DNA from: Aequorivita vladivostokensis
GTDB lineage: Bacteria > Bacteroidota > Bacteroidia > Flavobacteriales > Flavobacteriaceae
DNA length: 64,000 bases
NCBI RefSeq assembly: GCF_000952855.1
Contig: NZ_JSVU01000007.1
Span: 62,001-126,000, forward strand
Direction: 5' to 3'
Part shown: piece after piece, positions 8,227 through 16,135 of the stretch
Position numbering within the stretch: the stretch's first letter is position 1
Layout of the letters: each line of letters opens with the position of its first letter
Made by a program: the position numbers and the translations under genes
Notes under the pieces: generated by a model
Told to the model about the DNA's origin: nothing
The model's input: only the letters and a program-made list of their open reading frames with translations
Databases searched by the model: none

Positions 8227-8568
8227 CTATTGGTTATTATTTTTTATCGCGAGCTTCTGTTTCTGCAACTTGTTTTTCAGTTGCATTGAATCACGTCTCT
8301 TTTCATCTGCCAGAGAAAATCTGGATGTTTCGTTTGTATGGAACACATCAAGAGAAGGAAGTTGCTCCGCTTTTTCCACCTTTCGCAGTGCATAGGGAAC
8401 ATAGTCTATGGGAACGACCGGAAGGGGACTGTTATTAAAGTTTTCGATAGTCCGGTACCAGTCCGGTCCCAGATATTCCGCCCCACCCTTTTTGTGTATT
8501 TGGGCCGTGGCCTGAAAACCAATTAATAATGGGAAACAGAAAATAATAATGGTGCTAAGTGTTTTCAT
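8227..8568 (-). CDS. Small exported protein of unknown function
   Basis: A 113-residue protein starting MKTLSTIIIFCFPLLIGFQA, a signal peptide with cleavage near AQIHKK. The mature part is short and polar, with YLGPDWYRTIENFNNSPLPV and a Lys/Gln-rich helical tail (MQLKNKLQKQKLAIKNN). I do not recognise a family. It is probably the first gene of the minus-strand run, since about 245 bp without a gene separate it from the LytTR regulator. That stretch (8569-8813) holds no clear site beyond AT-rich sequence. Confidence 0.6.
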   Translation of the reverse strand: MKTLSTIIIFCFPLLIGFQATAQIHKKGGAEYLGPDWYRTIENFNNSPLPVVPIDYVPYALRKVEKAEQLPSLDVFHTNETSRFSLADEKRRDSMQLKNKLQKQKLAIKNNNQ

Positions 8569-8813
8569 AATTCTATTTATTTATGGTTTATACCAAAGGA
8601 ATTGAATAAACTATCTGAAAACAAGTGAGTTAGGATGAAAAGGGGTTGAGGTTGTCCGAAGGGATAATATTTGTTCCCCAAGAATAAAACGTGGATTGGG
8701 CCTATTGCGAAGACCCTATTTGAAGATAATAACCTGAATTTGGAATTTTAAAGTGTAGGGTGTCAGTATGTTATAGAAGATGTATGCGTTGCCCGAATAA
8801 GACTTGCCTGCAT

Positions 8814-9569
8814 TTAAATAGTTTGCAACCGTTTAAGGAGCTCCGTGCGCATCGCCCTGCTCATAGGGATGGCTTTTTTGGCTATAACTACATGGGTGCC
8901 AGCCACTTCGTCTATTCGGGAAAGATTGATAATATAGGAGCGGTGTATTCTGAGGAAGTGTTTCTGTGGAAGTTTCTCATCAATATTCTTGAGGGTCATC
9001 ACCAAGAGATATTCCCTGCCCTCCGAAAATATGCGGCAATAATTGCGGTCTGCCTCAATATAGAGAATATTCTTGATGTCTATTTTCAGCATCCTTTCGT
9101 TATGGCGCACAAAAATTCTGTCATTCAGAATAAAGTCGGTATCGTTTCCGGTGGCTGCCGTTGGCCCATTGTCGTTTTCTGAATCTTTTTCCAACGAAAT
9201 CCTGTCAACGGTCAATTCAATGGCGCGTTGCAGATCAAGTTTTTTAAAGGGTTTTGAAATAAAGGCATACGGATGCGTTTCCTTGGCGCGGTTAAAATGT
9301 GCCTCGTCGGTATTTGCCGTTAAATAAATAATGGGGATAGGGTGTATCTTGTGGATTGCTTGTGCCGTTTCAATACCGTCCAAATCGCCCTTGAGCCGAA
9401 TATCCAACAATATAATATCGGGCCTGTTAATCTGTATATGCGAAATGGCTTCGTCGCCCTGCGGAAGTATGCCCGTTATCTCATAGCCCAACTCGCTTAA
9501 CTGCAGTGAAATATTGGCGGCAATTACCATTTCGTCCTCTACAATCAATATTTTTACGGCTTTGTCCAT
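8814..9569 (-). CDS. LytTR-type response regulator
   Basis: A 251-residue regulator from the ATG at 9569 (a TTG one codon upstream is possible). The receiver domain is at residues 5-125 with the acidic pair at 11-12, phosphoacceptor Asp56 (IILLDIRLKG), Thr84 and Lys106 (ISKPF). The LytTR DNA-binding domain spans about 145-250 (DRIFVRHNERMLKIDIKNIL, YLLVMTLKNIDEKLPQKHF, RIHRSYIINLSRID). Its ATG overlaps the TGA of the histidine kinase by one base (TGATG), so the two are translationally coupled. It should be phosphorylated by that kinase and bind paired direct repeats. Target genes are not evident. Confidence 0.92.
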   Translation of the reverse strand: MDKAVKILIVEDEMVIAANISLQLSELGYEITGILPQGDEAISHIQINRPDIILLDIRLKGDLDGIETAQAIHKIHPIPIIYLTANTDEAHFNRAKETHPYAFISKPFKKLDLQRAIELTVDRISLEKDSENDNGPTAATGNDTDFILNDRIFVRHNERMLKIDIKNILYIEADRNYCRIFSEGREYLLVMTLKNIDEKLPQKHFLRIHRSYIINLSRIDEVAGTHVVIAKKAIPMSRAMRTELLKRLQTI

Positions 9570-11446
9570 CAAGCAATTTTAAAGTTCTTAAAGTTGAAGA
9601 AAACCGTGGTGCCATTAATGTGTTCTTCGGTTATGGTGCCGTTAAGTTGTTGTGTGAGCAGTTGGATTAGCTGTGTGCCAAAACCAGTGCCCTGAGGTTT
9701 TGAATCCTTGGTCTTCCCAATGCCATTGTCTGAGACTTTTAGAAATAGTCTTTCGTTTTCCTGTTTTAAACTGATGTTGATCTTTCCTTTTTCTCCTTCC
9801 GGAAAAGCGTATTTTAAGGCGTTGGTCAAAAGTTCATTTACAATAAGTCCAATGGGAACCGCGGTGTCCACATCCAGGTTGAGATTGTCCATGGCGCATT
9901 CTATTTTCACCTTTTCCTCGGCATTGAATGTATCCAAAATACCTTCGCTTAAATTCATAAAATAATTCTTCATTTCTATACTGCCCAAATTTTCACCCTG
10001 ATACAGCTTTTGATGGATAATGCCCATACTTTGCACACGGTTCTGGCTGGCGAGCATGGCTTCCTTGCTTGCCCCGTCCTCCAGTTTTGCCGATTGTAGG
10101 GCAATGAGGCTTTTCACCATTTCCAGATTGTTCTTTACGCGGTGGTGAATTTCTTTTAGCAGCAGTTCGTTTTGTTTGTTCTTTGCATCCAGTTCGGCGT
10201 TTAACGTGGCCAGCGCTTTTCGCTTCTTGCGAATATTTCTCAGTGTAAAAAACATTCCAAACAGTATAATTGCAAGCATTCCGGCCAAGACAATATAAAG
10301 GGTTTGGGTCTTTCGCTGTTGTGCAATCTTGGCCTCTTTGTCCATGATTTCCATATCCTTTTGGGCCGTTTCATATTTTACTTGCAACTCGCTGTCCTTA
10401 CGCGCAATGATGGTGTTGAGGTATTCCGTATGGCCTTGTTCGTATAATTCATGATATTCCAGGGCATTTTTATAGTCGCCCAATTCACTGTAAATGTTGG
10501 AAACGTGCATATAGTTTTCCCAAAGATTTTTGGTGTTGCCTAAGCGTTTCATAATTTCAATCGCGCGCAGATTGTAGGGTAGGGCCTCGGCGTATTTTCC
10601 CTGCAAAATATATACGTGCCCGATGTTTGCGGTGGGCGGCATCATATAGCGTTCCAGCCCTATGGCTTTCGCGCCCTCGTAGCAGCGGTTGTAATCGGCA
10701 ATGGCTTCCTCGTAACGCTCCATATATTTATAGATATTTCCGCGGCCGTTGTAACACGCCAATAGCGGTGGCCCGGTTTCGCCCATCTTTTTATATGTGT
10801 TGATGGCGGTATTCATGCTCGCCAAACTTTCGTCCAGATTTCCCAAAAACAATTGGTTTTCGGCAAGCCGGCGATAGGAGAGCGCCAAGTCTTCCTCATA
10901 CCCGTTTTTCTCCTGGATTGCAATTGCTTTTTGGCAGTATTCCGCCCCTTCGGCATAGCTGTCCGAATAATAAAGTAGGTCGCAAATTTTTGTGTAGCAT
11001 TGCCCAATGCCGCGCTGGTCACCTGTTTTTTCGTAGAGCGCCAATGCTTTGTAAACGGCTTCGGAACCCTTGTCGTATTCGGCCGTGCCGCTGTAATTCA
11101 TAACCAACAGGAGATAGGTGTCTGCCAGTTGTTTGGTCATTTTCTGTTTTTCGTAAACCGAAATGGCCTTTTTCAAATAAACGATGGAAGAATCCAGCAC
11201 GGTATGGTCCTCGTGCCATTTCGCCAACCCGATATAGGCCTCGCCAAGAGTCTGGAAATCCTTGTTTTTTTGGGAAAGCTGAATGGTTTTTTTGAAATTT
11301 TTGTACTGCTGAAGCGTATCTTCAACCCCTGGAATTGCTTCCCGATCGGAATTTTTAAGCGTGTCTTCTTTTGTTTTGGAAGGAGTTTGGGGAAGACTGC
11401 TCCACGAAACGCACGCTAATACTACAAAGAGTAATAGTCGTTTCAT
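9569..11446 (-). CDS. TPR-containing sensor histidine kinase (HisKA_2 type)
   Basis: A 625-residue kinase with a signal peptide, a long run of tetratricopeptide repeats (about residues 45-350, e.g. GQCYTKICDLLYYSDSYAEG), one membrane helix near 377-397 and a cytoplasmic kinase. The HisKA_2 box LLKEIHHRVKNNLEMVKSL carries the phosphoacceptor His at 434/435. The HATPase part has NELLTNALKYAF and DNGIG. This design, TPR sensor plus LytTR partner, is common in Bacteroidota. The TPR part lies outside the inner membrane and probably senses a protein partner. It shares a one-base stop/start overlap with the regulator gene. Ligand unknown. Confidence 0.92.
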   Translation of the reverse strand: MKRLLLFVVLACVSWSSLPQTPSKTKEDTLKNSDREAIPGVEDTLQQYKNFKKTIQLSQKNKDFQTLGEAYIGLAKWHEDHTVLDSSIVYLKKAISVYEKQKMTKQLADTYLLLVMNYSGTAEYDKGSEAVYKALALYEKTGDQRGIGQCYTKICDLLYYSDSYAEGAEYCQKAIAIQEKNGYEEDLALSYRRLAENQLFLGNLDESLASMNTAINTYKKMGETGPPLLACYNGRGNIYKYMERYEEAIADYNRCYEGAKAIGLERYMMPPTANIGHVYILQGKYAEALPYNLRAIEIMKRLGNTKNLWENYMHVSNIYSELGDYKNALEYHELYEQGHTEYLNTIIARKDSELQVKYETAQKDMEIMDKEAKIAQQRKTQTLYIVLAGMLAIILFGMFFTLRNIRKKRKALATLNAELDAKNKQNELLLKEIHHRVKNNLEMVKSLIALQSAKLEDGASKEAMLASQNRVQSMGIIHQKLYQGENLGSIEMKNYFMNLSEGILDTFNAEEKVKIECAMDNLNLDVDTAVPIGLIVNELLTNALKYAFPEGEKGKINISLKQENERLFLKVSDNGIGKTKDSKPQGTGFGTQLIQLLTQQLNGTITEEHINGTTVFFNFKNFKIA

Positions 11447-11604
11447 TTTGGTTGTGATGGGTTGTTTGTTGATTTTAAATGTACGACTATTTTTTTGGAA
11501 ATAGAAAATACCGAATAAAAATTCAAAATAGCGTACGAGCCAAAGCGTCTTAAAATCAATATTTTATAATATTTCAGGCCAACAGCCACCTTGCATTTAG
11601 TACG

Positions 11605-11641
11605 AAACTTCCCTTTGGAATTTTTTTCCGAAGGGAAGTTT
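11605..11641. terminator. 14-bp stem hairpin after the DoxX-like gene
   Basis: AAACTTCCCTTTGG and CCGAAGGGAAGTTT pair almost perfectly around a T-rich loop, about 55 bp downstream of the DoxX-like stop on the minus strand. There is no U-run after the stem, so a hairpin terminator is plausible but not certain. Confidence 0.45.
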
Positions 11642-11697
11642 GCAATACAAGCAAATAGAATTAGCGCTTAGCCTGCATTTGACGCGGGCGTACTTAA

Positions 11698-12060
11698 TTA
11701 GGCCAGAATAAAGGCGCTAATGGCCATCACGATGTCGCGTACGGCAACATCGGGGTGGTGCCATGTAAAAATGAGGCTGAGCGCAATAAGTAGCAGCCAG
11801 AGTGAAACGATATAGGCGCCTATCTGGATGCGGATGGCTACGATTATACCTGCCACAATCTCGATTATACCAACTATTTTCATAAAGGTTTCGCCGCTAA
11901 AGGGAAGCATTTCCAAAGTAGCGGGGGCCAGATAGGTATCCCACTGCGCCAAAATGTTGAAGAATTTGTCCAAGCCCGCAACTATGGGTACGATGATGAA
12001 CACCGCTTTTAGGAGGTTCTGGATATTGTTGATTTCCGAAGTTTTTGTTACTGTTGCCAT
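11698..12060 (-). CDS. DoxX-like four-helix membrane protein
   Basis: A 120-residue protein with four hydrophobic segments: AVFIIVPIVAGLDKFF, the segment around MKIVGIIEIVAGIIVAI, YIVSLWLLLIALSL, and a final DIVMAISAFILA. The pattern GLDKFFNILAQWDTYL resembles DoxX/DoxD-type integral membrane proteins of Bacteroidota. Biochemical role unknown. It diverges from the ECF sigma factor gene across about 105 bp, so the two may share a regulatory region. A stem-loop follows it. Confidence 0.75.
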   Translation of the reverse strand: MATVTKTSEINNIQNLLKAVFIIVPIVAGLDKFFNILAQWDTYLAPATLEMLPFSGETFMKIVGIIEIVAGIIVAIRIQIGAYIVSLWLLLIALSLIFTWHHPDVAVRDIVMAISAFILA

Positions 12061-12118
12061 GATTAAATGAATTTTTTGGTTCTATAGGTTTGATGCCATG
12101 GACGGGTCGCGGTTACAA

Positions 12119-12133
12119 AATTTGTAACTTTAG
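12119..12133 (+). promoter_or_regulatory. Possible -7 element of the sigma factor gene
   Basis: The stretch holds TAACTTTA, close to the Bacteroidota -7 consensus TAnnTTTG, about 35 bases before the preferred ATG at 12168. A transcription start just after it would make the upstream in-frame ATG at 12141 unlikely. Confidence 0.35.
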
Positions 12134-12167
12134 GCAGCTTATGGCATCAAAAGGGAAAGAACATAGT

Positions 12168-12842
12168 ATGAAAGCAAACCATCTCGAATCATTTACCTTG
12201 ACTAAATTGCCCGATTCCACTATTGTTGAAAGGGTTTTGCAAGGGGAGAAGGAACTATTTGAAATTTTATTGCGACGGTATAACCAGCGGCTGTTTAGGG
12301 TGGTTCGTAGTTACATCCATTCAGAAGATGACGTTAAGGATATTATGCAGGATGCCTATGTTAAGGCCTATACCAAGTTGGAACAATTCAACTATGAAGC
12401 CTCATTTTCTACCTGGCTCATTCGGATTGCCATAAATGAAGCCTTGCAGCAAATACGAAAGAACAAAAGACAAACCAATAATTACGGAAAAACGGAACGC
12501 TTAGACAACGTTTTCCATTTGCCAGATCCAAACCAGATGAACCCAGAAAAGCATACCATTAGAACCCAGACCCACCATTTGATTGAAGAGGCGGTGGACA
12601 GGTTGCCAGAAAAGTACCGCGTTGTATTTGTTATGCACCAAGTAGAGGGACTTTCCAATCCGGAAATTGCGACCTGTCTAAAATTAAGCGACAGCAATGT
12701 AAAGGTGCGCCTGCATCGGGCCAAGAAATTACTGAAGGAAGAATTATATAAAAATACCCACGATGCCTCTATCTATGAATTTGGAAACCAAAAATGCGAT
12801 TTGATGGTGGAAATGGTGATGGTAAAAATCCAGAATATTTAA
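12168..12842 (+). CDS. ECF-type RNA polymerase sigma factor
   Basis: A sigma-70 family factor of 224 residues from the ATG at 12168; in-frame ATGs at 12141 and 12090 are possible but lie close to or before the likely promoter. Region 2 is LFEILLRRYNQRLFRVVRSY, DDVKDIMQDAYVKAYTKL and FSTWLIRIAINEALQQIRK. Region 4 is LPEKYRVVFVMHQVEGLSNP with the helix-turn-helix SNVKVRLHRAKKLLKE. There is no obvious linked anti-sigma gene: it faces the DoxX-like gene upstream, and downstream lies a shared terminator. Target genes are unknown. Confidence 0.92.
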   Translation: MKANHLESFTLTKLPDSTIVERVLQGEKELFEILLRRYNQRLFRVVRSYIHSEDDVKDIMQDAYVKAYTKLEQFNYEASFSTWLIRIAINEALQQIRKNKRQTNNYGKTERLDNVFHLPDPNQMNPEKHTIRTQTHHLIEEAVDRLPEKYRVVFVMHQVEGLSNPEIATCLKLSDSNVKVRLHRAKKLLKEELYKNTHDASIYEFGNQKCDLMVEMVMVKIQNI

Positions 12843-12860
12843 GGGGCTTTCCAAAATAAG

Positions 12861-12886
12861 GAAAGCCGCGATATAGTGCGGCTTTC
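12861..12886. terminator. Bidirectional hairpin terminator
   Basis: GAAAGCCGC and GCGGCTTTC form a perfect 9-bp stem around an 8-base loop, placed between the convergent sigma factor gene and the T9SS pseudogene. The T-rich edge gives terminator function in the plus direction and an A-rich edge partly in the other. Confidence 0.7.
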
Positions 12887-12905
12887 TCAAATCTTTCAAA
12901 ATTTC

Positions 12906-14162
12906 CTATCTTTTCAAAACTTTTAGACTGCTTGTTCTGCCTTCACTTAAAACATGGACTATGTACAAGCCGTTGGCCAGGTGCGCGGCCTTTATCTGGC
13001 ACAGTTCATTTTCATTTTCATAAGTTCCCAAAAGTTGGCCATTTAGGTTGAAAAGTTGAACAGTATCCAATTTTCCCTTGGAAGCGCGGATCTCGAAATT
13101 CTGGGTGTGCTCATTGTAAAAACCGATTAGGGATTCGTCAATCAATTGATGGTCATTGGTTCCCAAAAACACATCGTCAAACTTTAGCATCACTCCGCCA
13201 GAGCCGCAGATTAGGCCAGAGCCATTTTCAAAAAATGCAATTTCGTACAATTGATTTTGGCCGTTGCCCACAAATATTTGGTTCCAATTGGCACCGTTGT
13301 CTTCAGAAAAATAAATATCGGTATCAGTTCCCCCAGCCATCAATTGGTCCCCTTTATACGCCAAGGCGTAAAAATGGTGGTAGCCAGTGGCAAAATCGCT
13401 CCAGGTACTGCCTCCGTCGTGGGTGGTTTTGAGCAAGCCATCTTCCCCAGCTATTACTCCGTTATCGGCATCCTTAAAATGGAGCGACAGAAAATAATTC
13501 TGGATAACTCCTGAATAGATCTGTGTCCACGTATTGCCCCCGTCAGTAGCTTTTGCGATGCGTTCATCGGCACCTACGGAATACAGTGTAGTCTGGTCTG
13601 CATATCCCACGTTAATTCCCCCTGCATCCATTACATCGGTCGCGGCGGTCCAGGTATCGCCTCCGTCTGTTGTGAGGTATATTGCAAAAAAGGGAGCGTC
13701 ATTTAACTGCGCCGAGACAAAGCCAATGTTTTCATCGTAAAAGGAAAGGTTGTTGTAAAGATAAACGTCGGTACCCACGGTCATAGGCGTCCAAGTGGCG
13801 CCGGCGTCCTCGGTTTTCATAAATAGGTCGTATCCAGCCACAAAACCTTTGGTTTCACTTACAAACTCAATCTTTTCAAAACTCGGCGAAGTACCGCTGG
13901 TGGGATAGATGGTGGTCTAGGTCTCGCCGCCATCAACGGTTTTTATAATAATTCCCTCGGTATCAAAAGTAAATTTGGAGCCTGCGGCGTATGCTATATC
14001 GTTCTGACCTTCGGGAATGGCAAGGTCGTAAAGTATAAAATCGGTTCCGGTGGTTTTGTACTCAAAATTTTGTGCCTTGGAGGCAAAAATGGCTCCCAGA
14101 CAAACTGAAAAAATTAGGATTGCTTTTTTAACTGAATGTGTAGAATTTTTCATGGTTTTCAT
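12906..14162 (-). pseudogene. T9SS-sorted BNR/Ycf48-like protein, interrupted by an in-frame amber codon
   Basis: From the ATG at 14162 a signal peptide is followed by a beta-propeller with repeated DGG-TW motifs (TEDAGATWTPM, LTTDGGDTWTAAT, TTHDGGSTWSDF). The C-terminus is a type IX secretion sorting domain ending SSLKVLKR (SKGKLDTVQLFNLNGQLLGT, ANGLYIVHVL). Codon 82 is TAG at 13917-13919, exactly where Trp (TGG) belongs in TVDGGETW. The frame is otherwise open for 418 codons. A single G-to-A change explains it. Without readthrough only an 81-residue piece is made; an internal restart at 13841 would lack a signal peptide. Confidence 0.8.
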
Positions 14163-14179
14163 ATAAGGTTTATTTCCAG

Positions 14180-14187
14180 CAAATATA
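14180..14187 (-). promoter_or_regulatory. -7 element TATATTTG of the T9SS gene
   Basis: Read on the minus strand the site is TATATTTG, a full match to TAnnTTTG, ending 17 bases before the ATG at 14162. No clear -33 TTG is seen. Confidence 0.5.
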
Positions 14188-14440
14188 GTTCCTGCCCGTA
14201 CGGCGAGAAAACATTTAAAGGTTTTGGGTTTCTGTAATTCGTGAAATTTAAAAGGTTTTTATAAGAGAAATAAAAGAAAAGTCACCGTGGAGAAAATTAG
14301 CCGTACCTTCGCCACTTATTAAAACCGTCTTCTTAGTTTTAATGGTTCTTAAAAAGACCGAAATCTAAAAGCGCCGCGATATACTATCTCCAAGCGCAGC
14401 GGTCACAAATAATCAAAATCATATAATACTCATTTTTTTG

Positions 14441-14485
14441 GTCTCAAGTCTTAGGTCATTCAATCTTAAGTCTTATGTCTAAAAT
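14441..14485. repeat. GTCTTAAGTC-type degenerate repeat
   Basis: The stretch contains CAAGTCTTAGGTC and CTTAAGTCTTATGTC followed by TCTAAAATCTAATATCTAA, short units of 7-8 bases directly before the helicase start. The same kind of sequence is at 5464-5490, 53526-53572 and 59793-59900. Confidence 0.45.
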
Positions 14486-14499
14486 CTAATATCTAAAAA

Positions 14500-15771
14500 A
14501 TGTCATTTAAATCCCTTGGGCTGTCCGATGCCCTGCTGAAAGCAATCAGCAAAAAAGGATATGAAACGCCTTCGGCAATTCAACAAAAAGCAATCCCTTT
14601 AATCTTGGAACGCAAGGACGTACTCGCTTCCGCCCAAACCGGTAGCGGGAAGACCGCAGGCTTCGCCTTGCCGATGCTCCAAATATTGAACGGCGAACCC
14701 GCATTGAGAAAACGCCCCGTTCGCGCCTTGATACTCACCCCCACCCGCGAACTCGCCGCACAGGTGCAGGATGAGTTTAGGGAATACAGCGAATTTACAG
14801 ACCTCCGCTCCACCGTTATTTTTGGCGGCGTGGGCGCGAACCCACAGATTCGCGCCCTTCGCAACGGCGTGGATATTTTGGTGGCGACCCCGGGCAGATT
14901 GCTCGATTTGGAAAACCAAAATGCGCTCTCCCTTTCAAAAGTAGAAATCCTTGTTTTGGACGAAGCCGACAGAATGCTCGATATGGGCTTTCTACGTGAT
15001 ATTAAAAAGATACTCGCCCTTTTGCCTTCAAAAAGACAGAATTTATTGTTTTCAGCAACCTTTTCAAAGGAAATAAAAAAGCTGGCCAATGAGTTTTTGC
15101 AACATCCCGTTTTAGTTGAAGCAACACCGGAAAATACCACGGTTGAAAAAATAGACCAAACCGTTTATAGGGTCGATAAAGCCCAAAAAACAGATTTGAT
15201 CATAAAGCTTATTTCTGAAGGCAATTGGCAACAGGTTTTGGTTTTTACACGCACCAAACACGGCGCAAACCGTTTGAGCGAAAAACTTGAAAAATCGAAA
15301 ATTACTTCTGCCGCCATTCACGGCAATAAAAGCCAAGGTGCGCGTACCAGAGCATTGTCCGGATTTAAGGAAGGGAAAGTACGCGTTCTGGTTGCAACCG
15401 ATATTGCAGCCCGTGGCCTTGATATTCCGTTGTTGCCGCACGTTATCAATTTTGAATTGCCAAACGTTTCCGAAGATTACGTTCACCGCATTGGCCGTAC
15501 CGGAAGGGCAGGCGCCAGTGGGGAAGCGCTTTCTTTGGTAAGTCTCGATGAGGTTGGCTATTTAAAGGATATTGAAAAGTTGATAGGCGAGCGCCTTCAG
15601 CCCAAAACCCTACCAAATTTTCAACCTACAGAAACTATGGCCGACGTAAAAGAAGCAGAGGAAGAAAAGAAACGACAAAAGGCACAGCGCCATAGCCGTG
15701 GACGGAATGCCGGCACTAAAGTGAATACCCATTCTAAAAAGAACAGCAATAGAAATAGGGGGAAGAGGTAA
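14500..15771 (+). CDS. rhlE: DEAD-box RNA helicase (RhlE group)
   Basis: A 423-residue helicase with the full motif set: Q motif ([29 protein letters not shown]), Walker [29 protein letters not shown] ([14 protein letters not shown]), SAT, RGLDIP and [11 protein letters not shown] Lys/Arg/Asn-rich tail follows (about residues 385-423). It unwinds RNA duplexes in ribosome assembly or RNA decay. It is a single gene with a long AT-rich leader, a layout often seen for cold-induced RNA helicases; that regulation is inference. The ATG follows directly on a repeat-rich leader without an obvious Shine-Dalgarno, as is normal for the phylum. Confidence 0.93.
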   Translation: MSFKSLGLSDALLKAISKKGYETPSAIQQKAIPLILERKDVLASAQTGSGKTAGFALPMLQILNGEPALRKRPVRALILTPTRELAAQVQDEFREYSEFTDLRSTVIFGGVGANPQIRALRNGVDILVATPGRLLDLENQNALSLSKVEILVLDEADRMLDMGFLRDIKKILALLPSKRQNLLFSATFSKEIKKLANEFLQHPVLVEATPENTTVEKIDQTVYRVDKAQKTDLIIKLISEGNWQQVLVFTRTKHGANRLSEKLEKSKITSAAIHGNKSQGARTRALSGFKEGKVRVLVATDIAARGLDIPLLPHVINFELPNVSEDYVHRIGRTGRAGASGEALSLVSLDEVGYLKDIEKLIGERLQPKTLPNFQPTETMADVKEAEEEKKRQKAQRHSRGRNAGTKVNTHSKKNSNRNRGKR

Positions 15772-16135
15772 CCGGTGCTAAAAACTGTACGATACCAAAA
15801 CATAATCCAAGATACCGCCTCACAAACCTAAAGCATTCTTTTTAACGATTGACAATACCGACCTTCCAAGCCTAAATAAAAGGTACGCCCTTTAAAGCAG
15901 CTTGTCCAGCATCGATTTCTAAGAAATTATAGGGTGGTACCAAGGTGTTGTGCACAGAACTGGCATGAGCTGTGTAGTTTCCGATGTTGTTTCAAATGGG
16001 TGCTTTGGCAGAGACATATTCCTTTACTTTTTTGGCGATGGGTTGGCTGTAGCCATTGTGGCTATGTATGGTTTGTAGCGTTGGATTTTCTTTTATCGAA
16101 TATTGAAGTTATGAAAACCTTTTTTATTCAGAAGG
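15772..16135. other. Convergent intergenic gap, no gene seen
   Basis: This 364-bp gap separates the helicase and the P-type ATPase, which converge. A plus-strand frame from 15934 is open but is Cys/Trp-rich with no recognisable domain and runs into the ATPase gene on the other strand. I see no terminator hairpin of note. Confidence 0.5.

Larger units (their letters stand above)
14163..14499. other. Intergenic region with minus-strand promoter and long helicase leader
   Basis: This 337-bp gap between divergent genes has a TATATTTG on the minus strand at 14180-14187 just upstream of the T9SS gene. On the plus side are a TACCTTCG near 14311, an inverted GCGCCGC/GCAGCGG pair (14370-14403) and a degenerate GTCTTAAGTC repeat (14441-14485). 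A transcript starting near 14320 would give the RNA helicase a leader of about 180 bases. Confidence 0.45.

Noticed and set aside
4454-13919. Two in-frame TAG codons in otherwise open genes, hinting at amber recoding
   Set aside because: TAG ends intact core genes such as gyrB in the same window, one of the two genes also has a frameshift, and no suppressor tRNA is seen. Ordinary gene decay explains both.
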